A stretch of DNA of 23,451 nucleotides from Nitrososphaerota archaeon (GCA_030611185.1 JAUWQG010000006.1:1-23451); one strand, 5' to 3'; positions 14,355-23,098 are shown, numbered from the stretch's first letter. The notes: generated by a model not told the origin, from the letters alone. Numbers and translations are program-made.

Positions 14355-14521
14355 TACTCTCCCCAGTCTTCGCCTACACTTTCTGCTTGTTTTAGAACAA
14401 CATTTGAACCGTCTTTACTTGCGATTTCAAAGTCTGCTCCACAATCAGGACAGGAGATAATCTCTCCTACTGAGGCGTCATCTGGGATGTTTAGAGTTGC
14501 ATCACATTCTGGGCAGTTCAT
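14354..14521 (-). CDS. lysW: LysW amino-group carrier protein, arginine-side copy with EDWGE C-terminus
   Basis: 55 residues, small and easily overlooked. Zinc-ribbon cysteines are Cys3, Cys6, Cys24 and Cys27 (CPEC and CPDC), followed by an acidic tail ending in the canonical EDWGE. The last Glu offers its side-chain carboxyl for attachment of glutamate (arginine route) or aminoadipate (lysine route). The gene overlaps argG by four nt (ATGA) and argX by one (TAATG), so all three are translated together. It is the only LysW in the window with the standard attachment residue, so it may serve both ligases; that possibility is inference. Confidence 0.94.
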   Translation of the reverse strand: MNCPECDATLNIPDDASVGEIISCPDCGADFEIASKDGSNVVLKQAESVGEDWGE

Positions 14522-15717
14522 GTTTTTGTTGACCTCTTCTTTTGTAATTTATTAGCTTCTGTTGTCTGCATTCCCCACAATTCTACGAATCCTTTTGCTA
14601 ATCTTTGATCAAAAGTTGAGTCTGTGCCGTATGTTGCAATTTTTTGACTGTAAAGAGAATTTGCAGATTTTCTTCCAACTACTCGGATACTTCCTTTGAA
14701 CATCTTTAGCTTTACAGTTCCAGAAACAGGCTTTTGTGATGCCTCTATAAAGCCATCAAGGTCTTCTTTGAGGGGATCCTGCCATAATCCAGAATACACT
14801 AGATATGCCCATTCATCATCAATAAGCGACTTGAACTTGTTTTGGTGCTTTGTGTGAACCATTTTTTCTAAATCCTGATGTGCTTCAATTAAACACGTAG
14901 CTGCTGGAGTCTCATAGACTTCACGGGATTTGATTCCAACCACTCTGTCTTCTATGTGGTCTACAATTCCAACACCTACTGCTCCTGCTTTTTTGTTTAT
15001 GTATTCAATTAGTTTTACGGCTTCAAGTTTTTTTCCATCAACTGAAACAGGAACTCCCTTTTCAAATGTAATTTCCAAGTATGTTGGTTTGTCCGGCAAG
15101 TTTTTTGTTTTAACCCAGATGAATGCATCCTCTGGCGGTTCGTTGTATGGATTTTCTAAAACTCCTCCTTCAATTGCACGTCCCCACAAGTTTTGATCAA
15201 TACTAAATTTTTTTGCTACAGTATCAATTTGTATTCCGTGTTTATCTGCAAACTTTAGTTCTGTTTCCCTATCCAAATTTTTATCTCTAATTGGTGCAAT
15301 AATTGGAAGGTCTGATCCTGAACGAAGCGTGATGTCAAATCTTACTTGATCATTTCCTTTACCTGAACACCCGTGAGCTAGTGCCGTAACTTTTTCTTTT
15401 TTTGCGATCTCTAAAACTTTTTCTGCAATTAGCGGTCTTGCAAGTGCAGTTGCCAGACAATATTTTTTCTGATAAAGTGCATTTGCCTTTATGGATGGGA
15501 AAATAAATTTTTCAGCAAACTCTTTTTTTGCATCAATGTTGTAGTGTTTTTTTACTCCAAGCTTTTTTGCTTTGGCTGAAATTTTTTTATGATCATCACC
15601 TTGACCTACATCCACTGTTACTGTAATTACATCCATGTCATGCTCATCTTGAAGGTACTTTACGACAACTGAAGTGTCCAGCCCTCCTGAAAATGCTAAA
15701 ATTCCTTTTTGAGTCAT
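14518..15717 (-). CDS. argG: Argininosuccinate synthase
   Basis: 399 residues, normal length. The N-type ATP pyrophosphatase loop is AFSGGLDTS (8-16). Other family segments are CLATALARPLIA, HGCSGKGNDQVRFD and a long C-terminal region with AATCLIEAHQDLEKMV. It joins citrulline and aspartate with ATP to give argininosuccinate. It opens the minus-strand gene string, leading into lysW and argX, and this ties one LysW/ligase pair to arginine. Argininosuccinate lyase and ornithine carbamoyltransferase are not in the window. A TATA-like GATAAATTC lies about 30 nt before its ATG. Confidence 0.96.
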   Translation of the reverse strand: MTQKGILAFSGGLDTSVVVKYLQDEHDMDVITVTVDVGQGDDHKKISAKAKKLGVKKHYNIDAKKEFAEKFIFPSIKANALYQKKYCLATALARPLIAEKVLEIAKKEKVTALAHGCSGKGNDQVRFDITLRSGSDLPIIAPIRDKNLDRETELKFADKHGIQIDTVAKKFSIDQNLWGRAIEGGVLENPYNEPPEDAFIWVKTKNLPDKPTYLEITFEKGVPVSVDGKKLEAVKLIEYINKKAGAVGVGIVDHIEDRVVGIKSREVYETPAATCLIEAHQDLEKMVHTKHQNKFKSLIDDEWAYLVYSGLWQDPLKEDLDGFIEASQKPVSGTVKLKMFKGSIRVVGRKSANSLYSQKIATYGTDSTFDQRLAKGFVELWGMQTTEANKLQKKRSTKT

Positions 15718-15742
15718 AAAACACCTTTTCGGACGTAATTTC

Positions 15743-15751
15743 GAATTTATC
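15743..15751 (-). promoter_or_regulatory. Probable TATA box of argG and the cluster behind it
   Basis: Minus-strand GATAAATTC lies 26-34 nt before the argG ATG at 15717, the spacing for a leaderless transcript. It would drive argG through the lysM-like gene. The match to the archaeal TATA consensus is only moderate. Confidence 0.4.
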
Positions 15752-15822
15752 TTTTGTGATGCAAAAAATATCCAAAAATACGTGCTGAAATCTTTTGGCT
15801 AGCTTGAGCTAAAATTAGATGA

Positions 15823-15831
15823 TTTTTTATC
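15823..15831 (+). promoter_or_regulatory. Possible TATA element of the ABC importer genes
   Basis: TTTTTTATC is 22-30 nt before the ATG at 15853, while a second AT-rich box, AAATATA at 15836-15842, is too close for a leaderless start. Both lie in the 135-bp region shared with the divergent argG promoter. Confidence 0.3.
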
Positions 15832-15852
15832 CGTCAAATATAACGCTGTTTT

Positions 15853-16878
15853 ATGAAAATGCGATCGATATTCTTGATTGGTATAGGCGTAATTCTAGTA
15901 GTGATTGTTATAGGAATAAGTTTTGATTCCAGCAGGGAAGCAAGCGGAGATACACTCAGGGTTGCATTTTTTCCTAACATTGGACATGCCATTCCAGTTG
16001 TAGGTATGGAGAGAGGGACGTTTGAGAGCGACCTCGGAAATTCAACTAATATTGAAACAAAATTGTTTGATAGCGGACCGCAAGTAATAGAGTCTTTGTT
16101 TGCCAAATCAATTGACATTGCCTATGTAGGACCTGGCCCTGCAATTAACGGATTTTTAAAATCTGAAAAACACGATGTTGTGATTTTATCTGGAGCTGCA
16201 AGTGGTGGTGCAAGTTTTATTGTGCATCCCAATTCTCAAATAAATTCTGCTGATGACTTTGCTGGAAAAAGAATTGCAGCTCCACAAATTGGAAATACGC
16301 AGGACGTATCTTTGCGAAATTATCTTTCTGAGAACGGACTAAAACCCTATGAGAAAGGTGGGTCTGTAGTTGTTTTGAATATTCCAAATCCTGATATCTA
16401 CACATTATTTACCAAAGGAGAAATTGCTGCTGCATGGGTTCCAGAACCATGGGCAACAATCCTAGTACAAGAGCTTGATGGAAAACGATTATTCTATGAA
16501 GAAGAACTTTGGCCAAAAAACAAATTTGCATCCGTTTTATTAATTGGAAGACAAGAGTATATTACGGCAAATCCTGAAGTTGTTACAAAGTGGTTAGAAT
16601 CACATCAGCAAACAGCAAACTGGATAAATGATAATCCATTAGAAACTAGAATAATCTTTAATGAATTCATGCAAAACACTATGGGACAAACATTATCCGA
16701 CAGTGTCGTTGATGAGGCACTAGTTAACTTGGAGATTACAACAGACTCGGTTGATGACTCCATTTACACATTTGCACAACGAGCAGATTCACTTGGTTAT
16801 CTTGGGCGAGATGGATTCAGCTTGGATGGGATATTTTTTGACATAGCTTCAAATGAATCAGTTGAGGAGACTAAATAA
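15853..16878 (+). CDS. NitT/TauT-type ABC transporter substrate-binding protein
   Basis: 341 residues. Residues 1-24 hold one strong hydrophobic segment (IFLIGIGVILVVIVIGISF) after a short basic start. No lipobox cysteine follows, so it is either an N-terminal membrane anchor or a cleaved signal. The rest is a type-2 periplasmic-binding fold of the NMT1/SsuA/TauA group: VAFFPNIGHAIPVVGMERG at the start, then IDIAYVGPGPAINGF, GKRIAAPQIGNTQDVSLRNYL and AAWVPEPWATIL. Family ligands include nitrate, taurine, alkanesulfonates, bicarbonate and thiamine precursors; the sequence does not decide. It is followed two nt later by the ATPase and then the permease, a complete importer with one solute-binding subunit. 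It faces the outside of the membrane. Confidence 0.88.
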   Translation: MKMRSIFLIGIGVILVVIVIGISFDSSREASGDTLRVAFFPNIGHAIPVVGMERGTFESDLGNSTNIETKLFDSGPQVIESLFAKSIDIAYVGPGPAINGFLKSEKHDVVILSGAASGGASFIVHPNSQINSADDFAGKRIAAPQIGNTQDVSLRNYLSENGLKPYEKGGSVVVLNIPNPDIYTLFTKGEIAAAWVPEPWATILVQELDGKRLFYEEELWPKNKFASVLLIGRQEYITANPEVVTKWLESHQQTANWINDNPLETRIIFNEFMQNTMGQTLSDSVVDEALVNLEITTDSVDDSIYTFAQRADSLGYLGRDGFSLDGIFFDIASNESVEETK

Positions 16879-16880
16879 CG

Positions 16881-17642
16881 ATGGCAAAACTTGAGACTAA
16901 AGGCATTGTAAAATACTTCAAACACGAAAGCCACAATTTGATGGCTTTGGGTGGCGTGGACCTCAAAGTTGAGGATGGTGACTTTGTATGTCTAGTGGGA
17001 CCTTCTGGATGTGGAAAATCTACATTTTTGAGAATTATTGCAGGCTTGGAGTCCCCTGATGAAGGACAGGTAATATTTGATGGAAAACCAGTCACGACTA
17101 CTGGCCCTGAGAGAATTATGGTGTTTCAGGAAGGCGCGCTGTTTCCATGGTTGAGAGTTCAGGATAATGTAGAGTTTGGTCTAAAGATGGCAGGAATTCC
17201 AAAGGAAGAACGATCTCAAATCTCAAAGAGATACTTGGATATGATGCAGCTTACAAAATTTGCAGACTTTTTTACCTATCAGCTTTCAACTGGAATGAAA
17301 CAAAGAGTGGCGATAGCTCGAGCTCTTGTCATGGATCCTGATGTGTTATTGATGGATGAGCCATTTGCAGCACTTGATGCACAGACAAGAGACTTGCTAT
17401 TAGTTGAGATGCAGCTAATTTGGGAGAAGACCAAAAAAACAATTTTGTTTGTTACACATAACGTGGCAGAAGCTGTAGTTCTTGGAACAAAAGTTGCAGT
17501 GTTTAGCAACAGACCTTCTAAAATTAAAAAACAAATATCCATTGATTTTAAACGACCTAGACTCACCGAAGATGAGAATCTTTTAGGTCTTCAGCAGGAA
17601 ATATTATCAGAACTTCGACCAGAGGTAAAAAAAATAAAGTGA
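16881..17642 (+). CDS. NitT/TauT-type ABC transporter ATP-binding protein
   Basis: 253 residues with all ABC ATPase motifs: Walker A GPSGCGKST (40-48), Q-loop Gln83 in MVFQEGALFPW, the signature LSTGMKQR (135-142), Walker B VLLMDEP (155-161) with the D-loop AALD, and His193 in VTHN. The signature has Thr where most relatives in the SsuB/TauB group have Gly (LSGGM). It powers the import of the solute delivered by the binding protein encoded upstream. A GAGGAG at 16864-16869, inside the end of the upstream gene, is a plausible ribosome site 11 nt before the ATG. The permease gene starts five nt after the stop. Confidence 0.94.
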   Translation: MAKLETKGIVKYFKHESHNLMALGGVDLKVEDGDFVCLVGPSGCGKSTFLRIIAGLESPDEGQVIFDGKPVTTTGPERIMVFQEGALFPWLRVQDNVEFGLKMAGIPKEERSQISKRYLDMMQLTKFADFFTYQLSTGMKQRVAIARALVMDPDVLLMDEPFAALDAQTRDLLLVEMQLIWEKTKKTILFVTHNVAEAVVLGTKVAVFSNRPSKIKKQISIDFKRPRLTEDENLLGLQQEILSELRPEVKKIK

Positions 17643-17646
17643 TTTA

Positions 17647-18405
17647 ATGAAAAAAAATGTTCTAGCTAAAAAAATTGTCTTTTTTACTATCCTTGTATTA
17701 GTTTGGCAAGCAATATCCATGTCAGATGTTTGGCCAAATAACATCTTCCCATCTCCATATGAAGTTGGGGAAGACTTGGTGTATATGGCAGCTGATGGTA
17801 GTTTGTTTTTTGGAATTGCAACTAGTATTATGCGACTGGCAGTGGGACTTGGAATTGCAATTGTAGGTGGAGTTGTGTTGGGAATTTTTATGGCAAGAGT
17901 AGAGACTGTAAACCAAACAATTGGTTCTTTGGTTTTGGGATTGCAATCAATCCCATCAATCGCATGGGTTCCTTTGGCAATACTTTGGTTTGGATTAACT
18001 GATGGCGGAATTATCTTTGTGACAGCTATTGGTGCAATATTTGCAGTAACGATTAACACCTATACTGGCGTCAAAAACATTGACCCTCACTATGTGGAGG
18101 CTGCTCGCAATATGGGGGCAAAAGGAACTCAGCTAACCACAAACGTGCTTATCCCAGCTGCATTTCCATACATGATTACTGGATTTAAGCAAGGATGGGC
18201 ATTTGCCTGGAGAGGAGTAATTGGTGCTGAATTGTTATTTTCATTCCTAGGTTTAGGATTTTTACTAAATGTAGGTAGGCAGCTAAATGATGTTTCTCAA
18301 GTTATTGCAATTATGTTGGTAATCATGTTGATAGGCATGGCAGTTGACGGATTTATCTTCAAAAAGATTGAGAATAAGGTAATGTCCAGATGGGGATTGC
18401 GCTAG
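17647..18405 (+). CDS. NitT/TauT-type ABC transporter permease
   Basis: 252 residues, with about six hydrophobic segments, the first at residues 8-24. The cytoplasmic coupling segment (EAA loop) is EAARNMGAKGTQ near 152-163, followed by IPAAFPYMITGFKQGWAFAW, the typical pattern of the binding-protein-dependent permease family. Two copies would form the channel. It is the last gene of the three-gene importer. Its stop is separated by a single base from the end of the convergent MFS gene. Confidence 0.93.
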   Translation: MKKNVLAKKIVFFTILVLVWQAISMSDVWPNNIFPSPYEVGEDLVYMAADGSLFFGIATSIMRLAVGLGIAIVGGVVLGIFMARVETVNQTIGSLVLGLQSIPSIAWVPLAILWFGLTDGGIIFVTAIGAIFAVTINTYTGVKNIDPHYVEAARNMGAKGTQLTTNVLIPAAFPYMITGFKQGWAFAWRGVIGAELLFSFLGLGFLLNVGRQLNDVSQVIAIMLVIMLIGMAVDGFIFKKIENKVMSRWGLR

Positions 18406-18406
18406 T

Positions 18407-19513
18407 TTAATTTTCATTTTTAATTTTTAATGAAACCGCAAAAGCACAAACAATAATTGCTATTGCAAAATACATCACAGAAACATAATCAAATGCAAAT
18501 GCAATAGCGCCAGCTGTTACTGGTCCTATTACTGTTGCAATTGAGAGAGTAGAGCTGAAAATTCCGGTAGATGTGGAACGAGGATTGTTCTCCATCAAGT
18601 GAAAATTTCCACCAATGAACAAAAATGCCCACGTTCCGCCAACCAGTGCCATAAATGGCATTGCCATCCACCAATCAGTAACAAAGGATAAACCAACAAA
18701 GACAAAAGTAGTCATGCCAACCCCAATCTTGAATTTTGTAACATTTGACATCTTAATTTTAGTTGCCATCAAATTCATCAAAATAAAAGCAGCCAGTGTG
18801 TTTGAGATGTATACAATTGATATTTGATAAAGCTCAGCTCCCAATTGCTCCATCAACATAATTGGAAAAATTGTCCAAACAGATGCTGCTCCAATATGGC
18901 GAAGTAACAGAGACAAGAAAAGAAACTTGTTTTTCAGAATAACTCTTTTTGTAGTTCCAGGTTCCAACTCTTTTTTTGAAACAACATTTGGAAGTCTAGT
19001 GGAAATTAAAAAGCCTATGACAAAAAACCCAGAGCTTACAATGAATATCATCTTGACATCATTTACAATTCCAGCAGCTATGATTCCTGCCATCCATCCT
19101 AACGCGTGAAATGAAATTACTGTTGCAACTTTTCTCTTTTCATTGTTTGATTCATATGCATAAGCAATCATTGCTGGAATCATTATTCCACTGAAAATTC
19201 CTGCTCCAATTCTTGCCAAAAACAACAAAGTAATGTCATCTGCAAAATAATGCAAGCCAAAGGTGACAGCACAGCCAACAAATCCAATTTTTATGAATTG
19301 AAGTCTTGTTCCCTTCTTGTCTGAGTGCCTACCAAAGTAAATTTCAGATAAAATTTGGGCAAAACTAAAGGAGGCGACGATTAATCCAATCTCAAAAATT
19401 GATTCGGTGACTCCCCTTGCAATAATGGGCATAAAGACAAATAGAATTGATATGCCTGCATGCTGGAAAAAGGTGGCACTGCGAACTAAATTGTTAATCT
19501 GAAACTGTTGCAT
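18407..19513 (-). CDS. Major facilitator superfamily transporter
   Basis: 368 residues with about 11-12 hydrophobic helices. The loop after the second helix shows the MFS signature region in a reduced form, FGRHSDKKGTRLQF (63-76), and the N-terminal half continues with FLARIGAGIFSGIMIPAMIAY. This is closest to the drug/sugar-exporter side of the superfamily (MFS_1), but the substrate cannot be told. It stands as a single gene, divergent from the methionine synthase genes across an 88-bp gap and convergent with the ABC permease. Codon use and composition do not stand out from its neighbours. Confidence 0.88.
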   Translation of the reverse strand: MQQFQINNLVRSATFFQHAGISILFVFMPIIARGVTESIFEIGLIVASFSFAQILSEIYFGRHSDKKGTRLQFIKIGFVGCAVTFGLHYFADDITLLFLARIGAGIFSGIMIPAMIAYAYESNNEKRKVATVISFHALGWMAGIIAAGIVNDVKMIFIVSSGFFVIGFLISTRLPNVVSKKELEPGTTKRVILKNKFLFLSLLLRHIGAASVWTIFPIMLMEQLGAELYQISIVYISNTLAAFILMNLMATKIKMSNVTKFKIGVGMTTFVFVGLSFVTDWWMAMPFMALVGGTWAFLFIGGNFHLMENNPRSTSTGIFSSTLSIATVIGPVTAGAIAFAFDYVSVMYFAIAIIVCAFAVSLKIKNEN

Positions 19514-19548
19514 AAATGTACGTAAAATACAACCTAACCTAATTTCAA

Positions 19549-19558
19549 CATACGTATG
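19549..19558. promoter_or_regulatory. Palindrome in the MFS / methionine synthase divergent region
   Basis: CATACGTATG is a perfect 10-bp palindrome in the middle of the 88-bp gap. Its core TACGTA recurs at 19519-19524, 32 bp away (about three helical turns), just before the MFS start codon. It could be a site for a dimeric regulator shared by the two divergent genes. This is inference from position and symmetry only. Confidence 0.25.
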
Positions 19559-19601
19559 GTCTCAAAAGAGTTAAACCGAGTAATTTTACTTTGAAATTTG
19601 T

Positions 19602-20564
19602 TTGACTGAAAAAGAATTATTTCTTGATGCAATAAAAAATAGAGTTTTACTATTTGATGGTGCAATGGGAACTGAGATTCAAAAATTTAACCCAAAACCT
19701 GAAGACTTTCCAAACAATCAAGATGGATTCAATGATGGATTAGTAGTTACACATCCAGAATGGATTAAACAAATTCATAGAAATTATTTGGATGCAGGAT
19801 CTGATTGCATTGAAACAAATTCTTTTGGCTCTAACAAAATAAAGTTAGATGAGTATGGTTTTGGAGATCAAACAATAGAATTTAACAAAAAAATTGCACA
19901 ACTTGCATCTGAAGTTTGTTTAGAATATCCTAACAAATCAAGATATGTGATAGGTTCAATGGGTCCATCAGGATATCTTCCAAGCTCAAATGATCCGGAC
20001 TTGGGACAAAAACCACTTGATGAAATAAGAGAGGCATTTGAACTACAAGCCGAAGGGCTTATTCTTGGAGGTGTTGATGCATTGTTAATTGAAACCAGTC
20101 AAGATATTTTGGAAGTAAAATTAGTAATTGAAGCATGTCACAATGCAATAAAAAAAACTGGAAAAAAAGTTCCAATAATTGCAAACACTACTTTGGATCA
20201 ATATGGAAAGATGTTACTTGGAACAAACATTCAAGCAGCTTACACTACAGTGTCTGACATGGGAATCGATGTGTTTGGTTTGAACTGCTCCACTGGTCCT
20301 ATTGAAATGACACCAAGTGTGAGATGGCTTGATGAACAAAATGAGCATAATTTGCTAGTAGTTCCAAATGCTGGTATGCCTGAAAATCAAGGAGGTCAAG
20401 CAGTTTACAAAATGACTCCTGAGAAGATGGGTGAGGCATTGGGTGATTTCCTTACACAGTATAAAAAAGTGAGAATAATTGGCGGGTGTTGCGGGACAAA
20501 TCCTGAACACGTCTCTGCTCTAAGAAAAGTAATTGACGAAAAAGCTCACTCTACCAAGGGTTAA
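19602..20564 (+). CDS. metH: Methionine synthase, homocysteine-binding subunit (split MetH N-terminal module)
   Basis: 320 residues matching the first module of cobalamin-dependent methionine synthase, a homocysteine S-methyltransferase barrel. It begins with LLFDGAMGTEIQ (16-27), then has TNSFGSNKIKL. The zinc ligands are Cys229 in GLNCSTGP and the pair Cys296/Cys297 in GGCCGTNPEH. It binds and activates homocysteine for attack on methylcobalamin. The gene ends here, and the folate, cobalamin and reactivation modules are encoded by the next gene 29 nt downstream, so the enzyme is a two-protein complex. The start is a TTG at 19602, the only suitable one. A betaine- or S-methylmethionine-dependent enzyme is less likely given the neighbour. 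Confidence 0.9.
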   Translation: MTEKELFLDAIKNRVLLFDGAMGTEIQKFNPKPEDFPNNQDGFNDGLVVTHPEWIKQIHRNYLDAGSDCIETNSFGSNKIKLDEYGFGDQTIEFNKKIAQLASEVCLEYPNKSRYVIGSMGPSGYLPSSNDPDLGQKPLDEIREAFELQAEGLILGGVDALLIETSQDILEVKLVIEACHNAIKKTGKKVPIIANTTLDQYGKMLLGTNIQAAYTTVSDMGIDVFGLNCSTGPIEMTPSVRWLDEQNEHNLLVVPNAGMPENQGGQAVYKMTPEKMGEALGDFLTQYKKVRIIGGCCGTNPEHVSALRKVIDEKAHSTKG

Positions 20565-20593
20565 GTATTTAGAAAAACTGCTATCTTCTTATC

Positions 20594-23098
20594 ATGTTGA
20601 GTACTCCTAGAGTAAGTTCTGCACTAAAGGCAATTGACCTAAAACAGTTACCTCCCCCACTAATCATCGGGGAGAGAATCAACACCCAGGGTTCAAGGAA
20701 AGCAAAGCAGCTTGTCTTAGCAGATGATTATGATGGCCTACTTGATTTGGCAAGAGCACAAACTGAAGATGGTGCTCATTGTCTTGATGTCTGTGTTGCA
20801 ACAACTGAACGTTCTGATGAAAAACAATTCATGTTAAATTTGGTAAAACGACTAAGCTTGGAGATTGATGCTCCACTTGTAATTGATTCAACTGATCCTG
20901 ATGTTATAGAGTCAGCTGTTACTCAAATTCCTGGAAGGCCAATAATTAACTCCATTAATCTTGAAGGTGATGGCAGTAGATTTGAAAAACTGGCACCAAT
21001 AATGGCAAAGTATGGGCTTCCTGCAATCGCATTATGTATTGGACCCAAAGGAATGGCAAAAACACCGCAAGAAAAAGTTGAAACTGCAGAGCTACTTTAT
21101 GAGACAGGAAAAAAATATGGACTAAAAGAAGAACAATTTATCTTTGATGTACTAACATTTACTTTGGCAACAGGAGAAGACGAATTCTTAGATGCAGGAA
21201 AAAATACTCTAGAGGGAATTAGACTTGTAAAAGAAAGATTCCCTAATTCCTTTACAACTTTAGGACTAAGCAACATTAGCTTTGGACTTTCTTCATATGC
21301 TCGTAAAATTCTAAATTCAGTATTTTTGTACCACACAGTAAAAACAGGATTGGATACTGCGATTGTTAATGCCAAAGAGATTGTCCCTTACGGTGAAATT
21401 GATGAAAAAGAGAGGAAACTTGCAGAAGATTTAATTTTTAACTCTCATCCTGACGCACTATCTGAATTAATTACCTACTTTGAAAAAGCTGGCTCTAAAA
21501 CAGGTACAGCTTCAAAAAAAGTTGATGTTGATCCTTCCTGGCCTGCAAGTAAGCGAGCTAATTTTAGAATTGTAAACAGGCTTAAAGCTGGAATCAAAAA
21601 TGATGTCGTATCTGCTATTGCCGAAAAATTAGATAGTGTTCAAGTTGTAAGCGATACGGAAAATGTCTTGTCCATTGATGCTTCCAAGGAAATTACTCAT
21701 GATGGTGCTATTAGAACTCTAAATGAAGACTTGCTTCCTGCAATGAAAGAAGTTGGTGATAAATTTGGTTCTGGTGAATTAATCCTACCATTTGTTCTAA
21801 AATCTGCTGAATGTATGAAGGCAGCTGTAGGTGAACTAGAAAAGTATCTTCTCCAAGAGGAAGGAACCACTAAAGGAAAGCTTGTACTTGGAACCGTTTA
21901 TGGTGATGTTCATGATATTGGCAAGAATTTGGTTAAGACAATTTTTCAAAACAATGGCTATACTGTATTTGATTTAGGAAAACAAGTTCCTCTACAAAAA
22001 TTTCTAGAAAAAATTGACGAGGTAAAGCCTGATGCTATTGGTTTGTCCGCACTTTTAGTATCTACATCCAAGCAGATGCAATTCTTTGTTGAGCATGCAA
22101 GAAAAAACAACATGAATATTCCAATTTTATGTGGAGGAGCTGCAATTAACACCAACTATATCAATAGAATTGCAAAACAAGATGGCCTCTATGAATCTGG
22201 TGTATTTTATTGCAACACAATGTTTGAAGGTCTTAAAACAATGGACAAAATTGTATCTGATGAAAAAGATATTCTTTTACAGCAATGGAAAGAAAAAGTA
22301 GAAAATTGGAAAGATACTACTCCTACTACTACATCTAATTCAAAAATTCCTAGAAGTGATGTAGTTCCTGTCGCTGCCCCAATTCCTCCCAGGATAAACA
22401 TTCCAATTCATCTGGATTCTACAAAAATTGACGTAAACGAGGTTTGGAGCATGATAGATAAAAAATCTCTTTTCAAATTATCTTGGGGTCTAAGAGGAAA
22501 AGCAGGACAAGATCAGGAAAAAGAACATGAAAAACTATTTCAAGAATGGAAAAAGAGAATTAAAGTTGAAAATCTTTTTGAACCAAGTGTAGTTTATGGT
22601 TACTTTAATTGTCATAGTGAGGGTGAGAAATTAATTATTGATCATCCTGCTGGTGAGCAATTAATTTTTGATTTACCAAGATCTACCAAACCCAAACATT
22701 TGTGCCTTGCAGATTACTTTGGAAAAAAAGACATTGTTGCATTTCAAGCAGTAACTGTGGGTAACAAAGTAGCTGACATTATTGAACAATGGAACAAAGA
22801 AGACAAGTATACAGATGCATACTATTTGCATGGACTGGCAGTAGAATTTGCCGAAGGAATGGCAGCATGGGTTAATAAAAAAATAAAATCAGAACTCTCT
22901 ATTCAAGATAAAGGCGGATTACGTTACAGTTGGGGGTATCCAAGTTGCCCAGATGTCGCACAACACAAGCTCGTATGGAAACTTTTGAGCCCTGACAAAT
23001 TTGGAATGACGCTTACTGATTCAGGACAGATAATACCAGAACAATCTACTGCTGCAATTGTTGTGCATCACCCCGATGCAGAATACTTTGTACTTTAA
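20594..23098 (+). CDS. metH: Methionine synthase, folate-, cobalamin- and AdoMet-binding subunit (split MetH C-terminal module)
   Basis: 834 residues covering the rest of MetH. Residues about 22-290 are the pterin-binding barrel (IIGERINTQGSRK, APLVIDSTDPDVIESA, INSINLEGDG). About 330-420 is the cap, with 420-545 the cobalamin Rossmann domain containing GDVHDIGKN, where His440 is the lower ligand and Asp438/Gly443 complete DxHxxG, plus SALLVSTS and CGGAAIN. A Thr/Pro-rich linker near 575-605 leads to the reactivation domain (about 610-834) with GYFNCHSEG and GYPSCPD, which binds AdoMet next to Arg777. It moves a methyl group from methyl-tetrahydropterin to cobalamin and then to homocysteine. 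The partner subunit is the gene upstream. Its stop overlaps the convergent gene by four bases. Confidence 0.95.
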   Translation: MLSTPRVSSALKAIDLKQLPPPLIIGERINTQGSRKAKQLVLADDYDGLLDLARAQTEDGAHCLDVCVATTERSDEKQFMLNLVKRLSLEIDAPLVIDSTDPDVIESAVTQIPGRPIINSINLEGDGSRFEKLAPIMAKYGLPAIALCIGPKGMAKTPQEKVETAELLYETGKKYGLKEEQFIFDVLTFTLATGEDEFLDAGKNTLEGIRLVKERFPNSFTTLGLSNISFGLSSYARKILNSVFLYHTVKTGLDTAIVNAKEIVPYGEIDEKERKLAEDLIFNSHPDALSELITYFEKAGSKTGTASKKVDVDPSWPASKRANFRIVNRLKAGIKNDVVSAIAEKLDSVQVVSDTENVLSIDASKEITHDGAIRTLNEDLLPAMKEVGDKFGSGELILPFVLKSAECMKAAVGELEKYLLQEEGTTKGKLVLGTVYGDVHDIGKNLVKTIFQNNGYTVFDLGKQVPLQKFLEKIDEVKPDAIGLSALLVSTSKQMQFFVEHARKNNMNIPILCGGAAINTNYINRIAKQDGLYESGVFYCNTMFEGLKTMDKIVSDEKDILLQQWKEKVENWKDTTPTTTSNSKIPRSDVVPVAAPIPPRINIPIHLDSTKIDVNEVWSMIDKKSLFKLSWGLRGKAGQDQEKEHEKLFQEWKKRIKVENLFEPSVVYGYFNCHSEGEKLIIDHPAGEQLIFDLPRSTKPKHLCLADYFGKKDIVAFQAVTVGNKVADIIEQWNKEDKYTDAYYLHGLAVEFAEGMAAWVNKKIKSELSIQDKGGLRYSWGYPSCPDVAQHKLVWKLLSPDKFGMTLTDSGQIIPEQSTAAIVVHHPDAEYFVL

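Noticed and set aside
22316..22340. Repeated ACT triplets in metH
   Set aside because: They encode the Thr-rich linker between the cobalamin and reactivation domains; too short for a meaningful repeat array.
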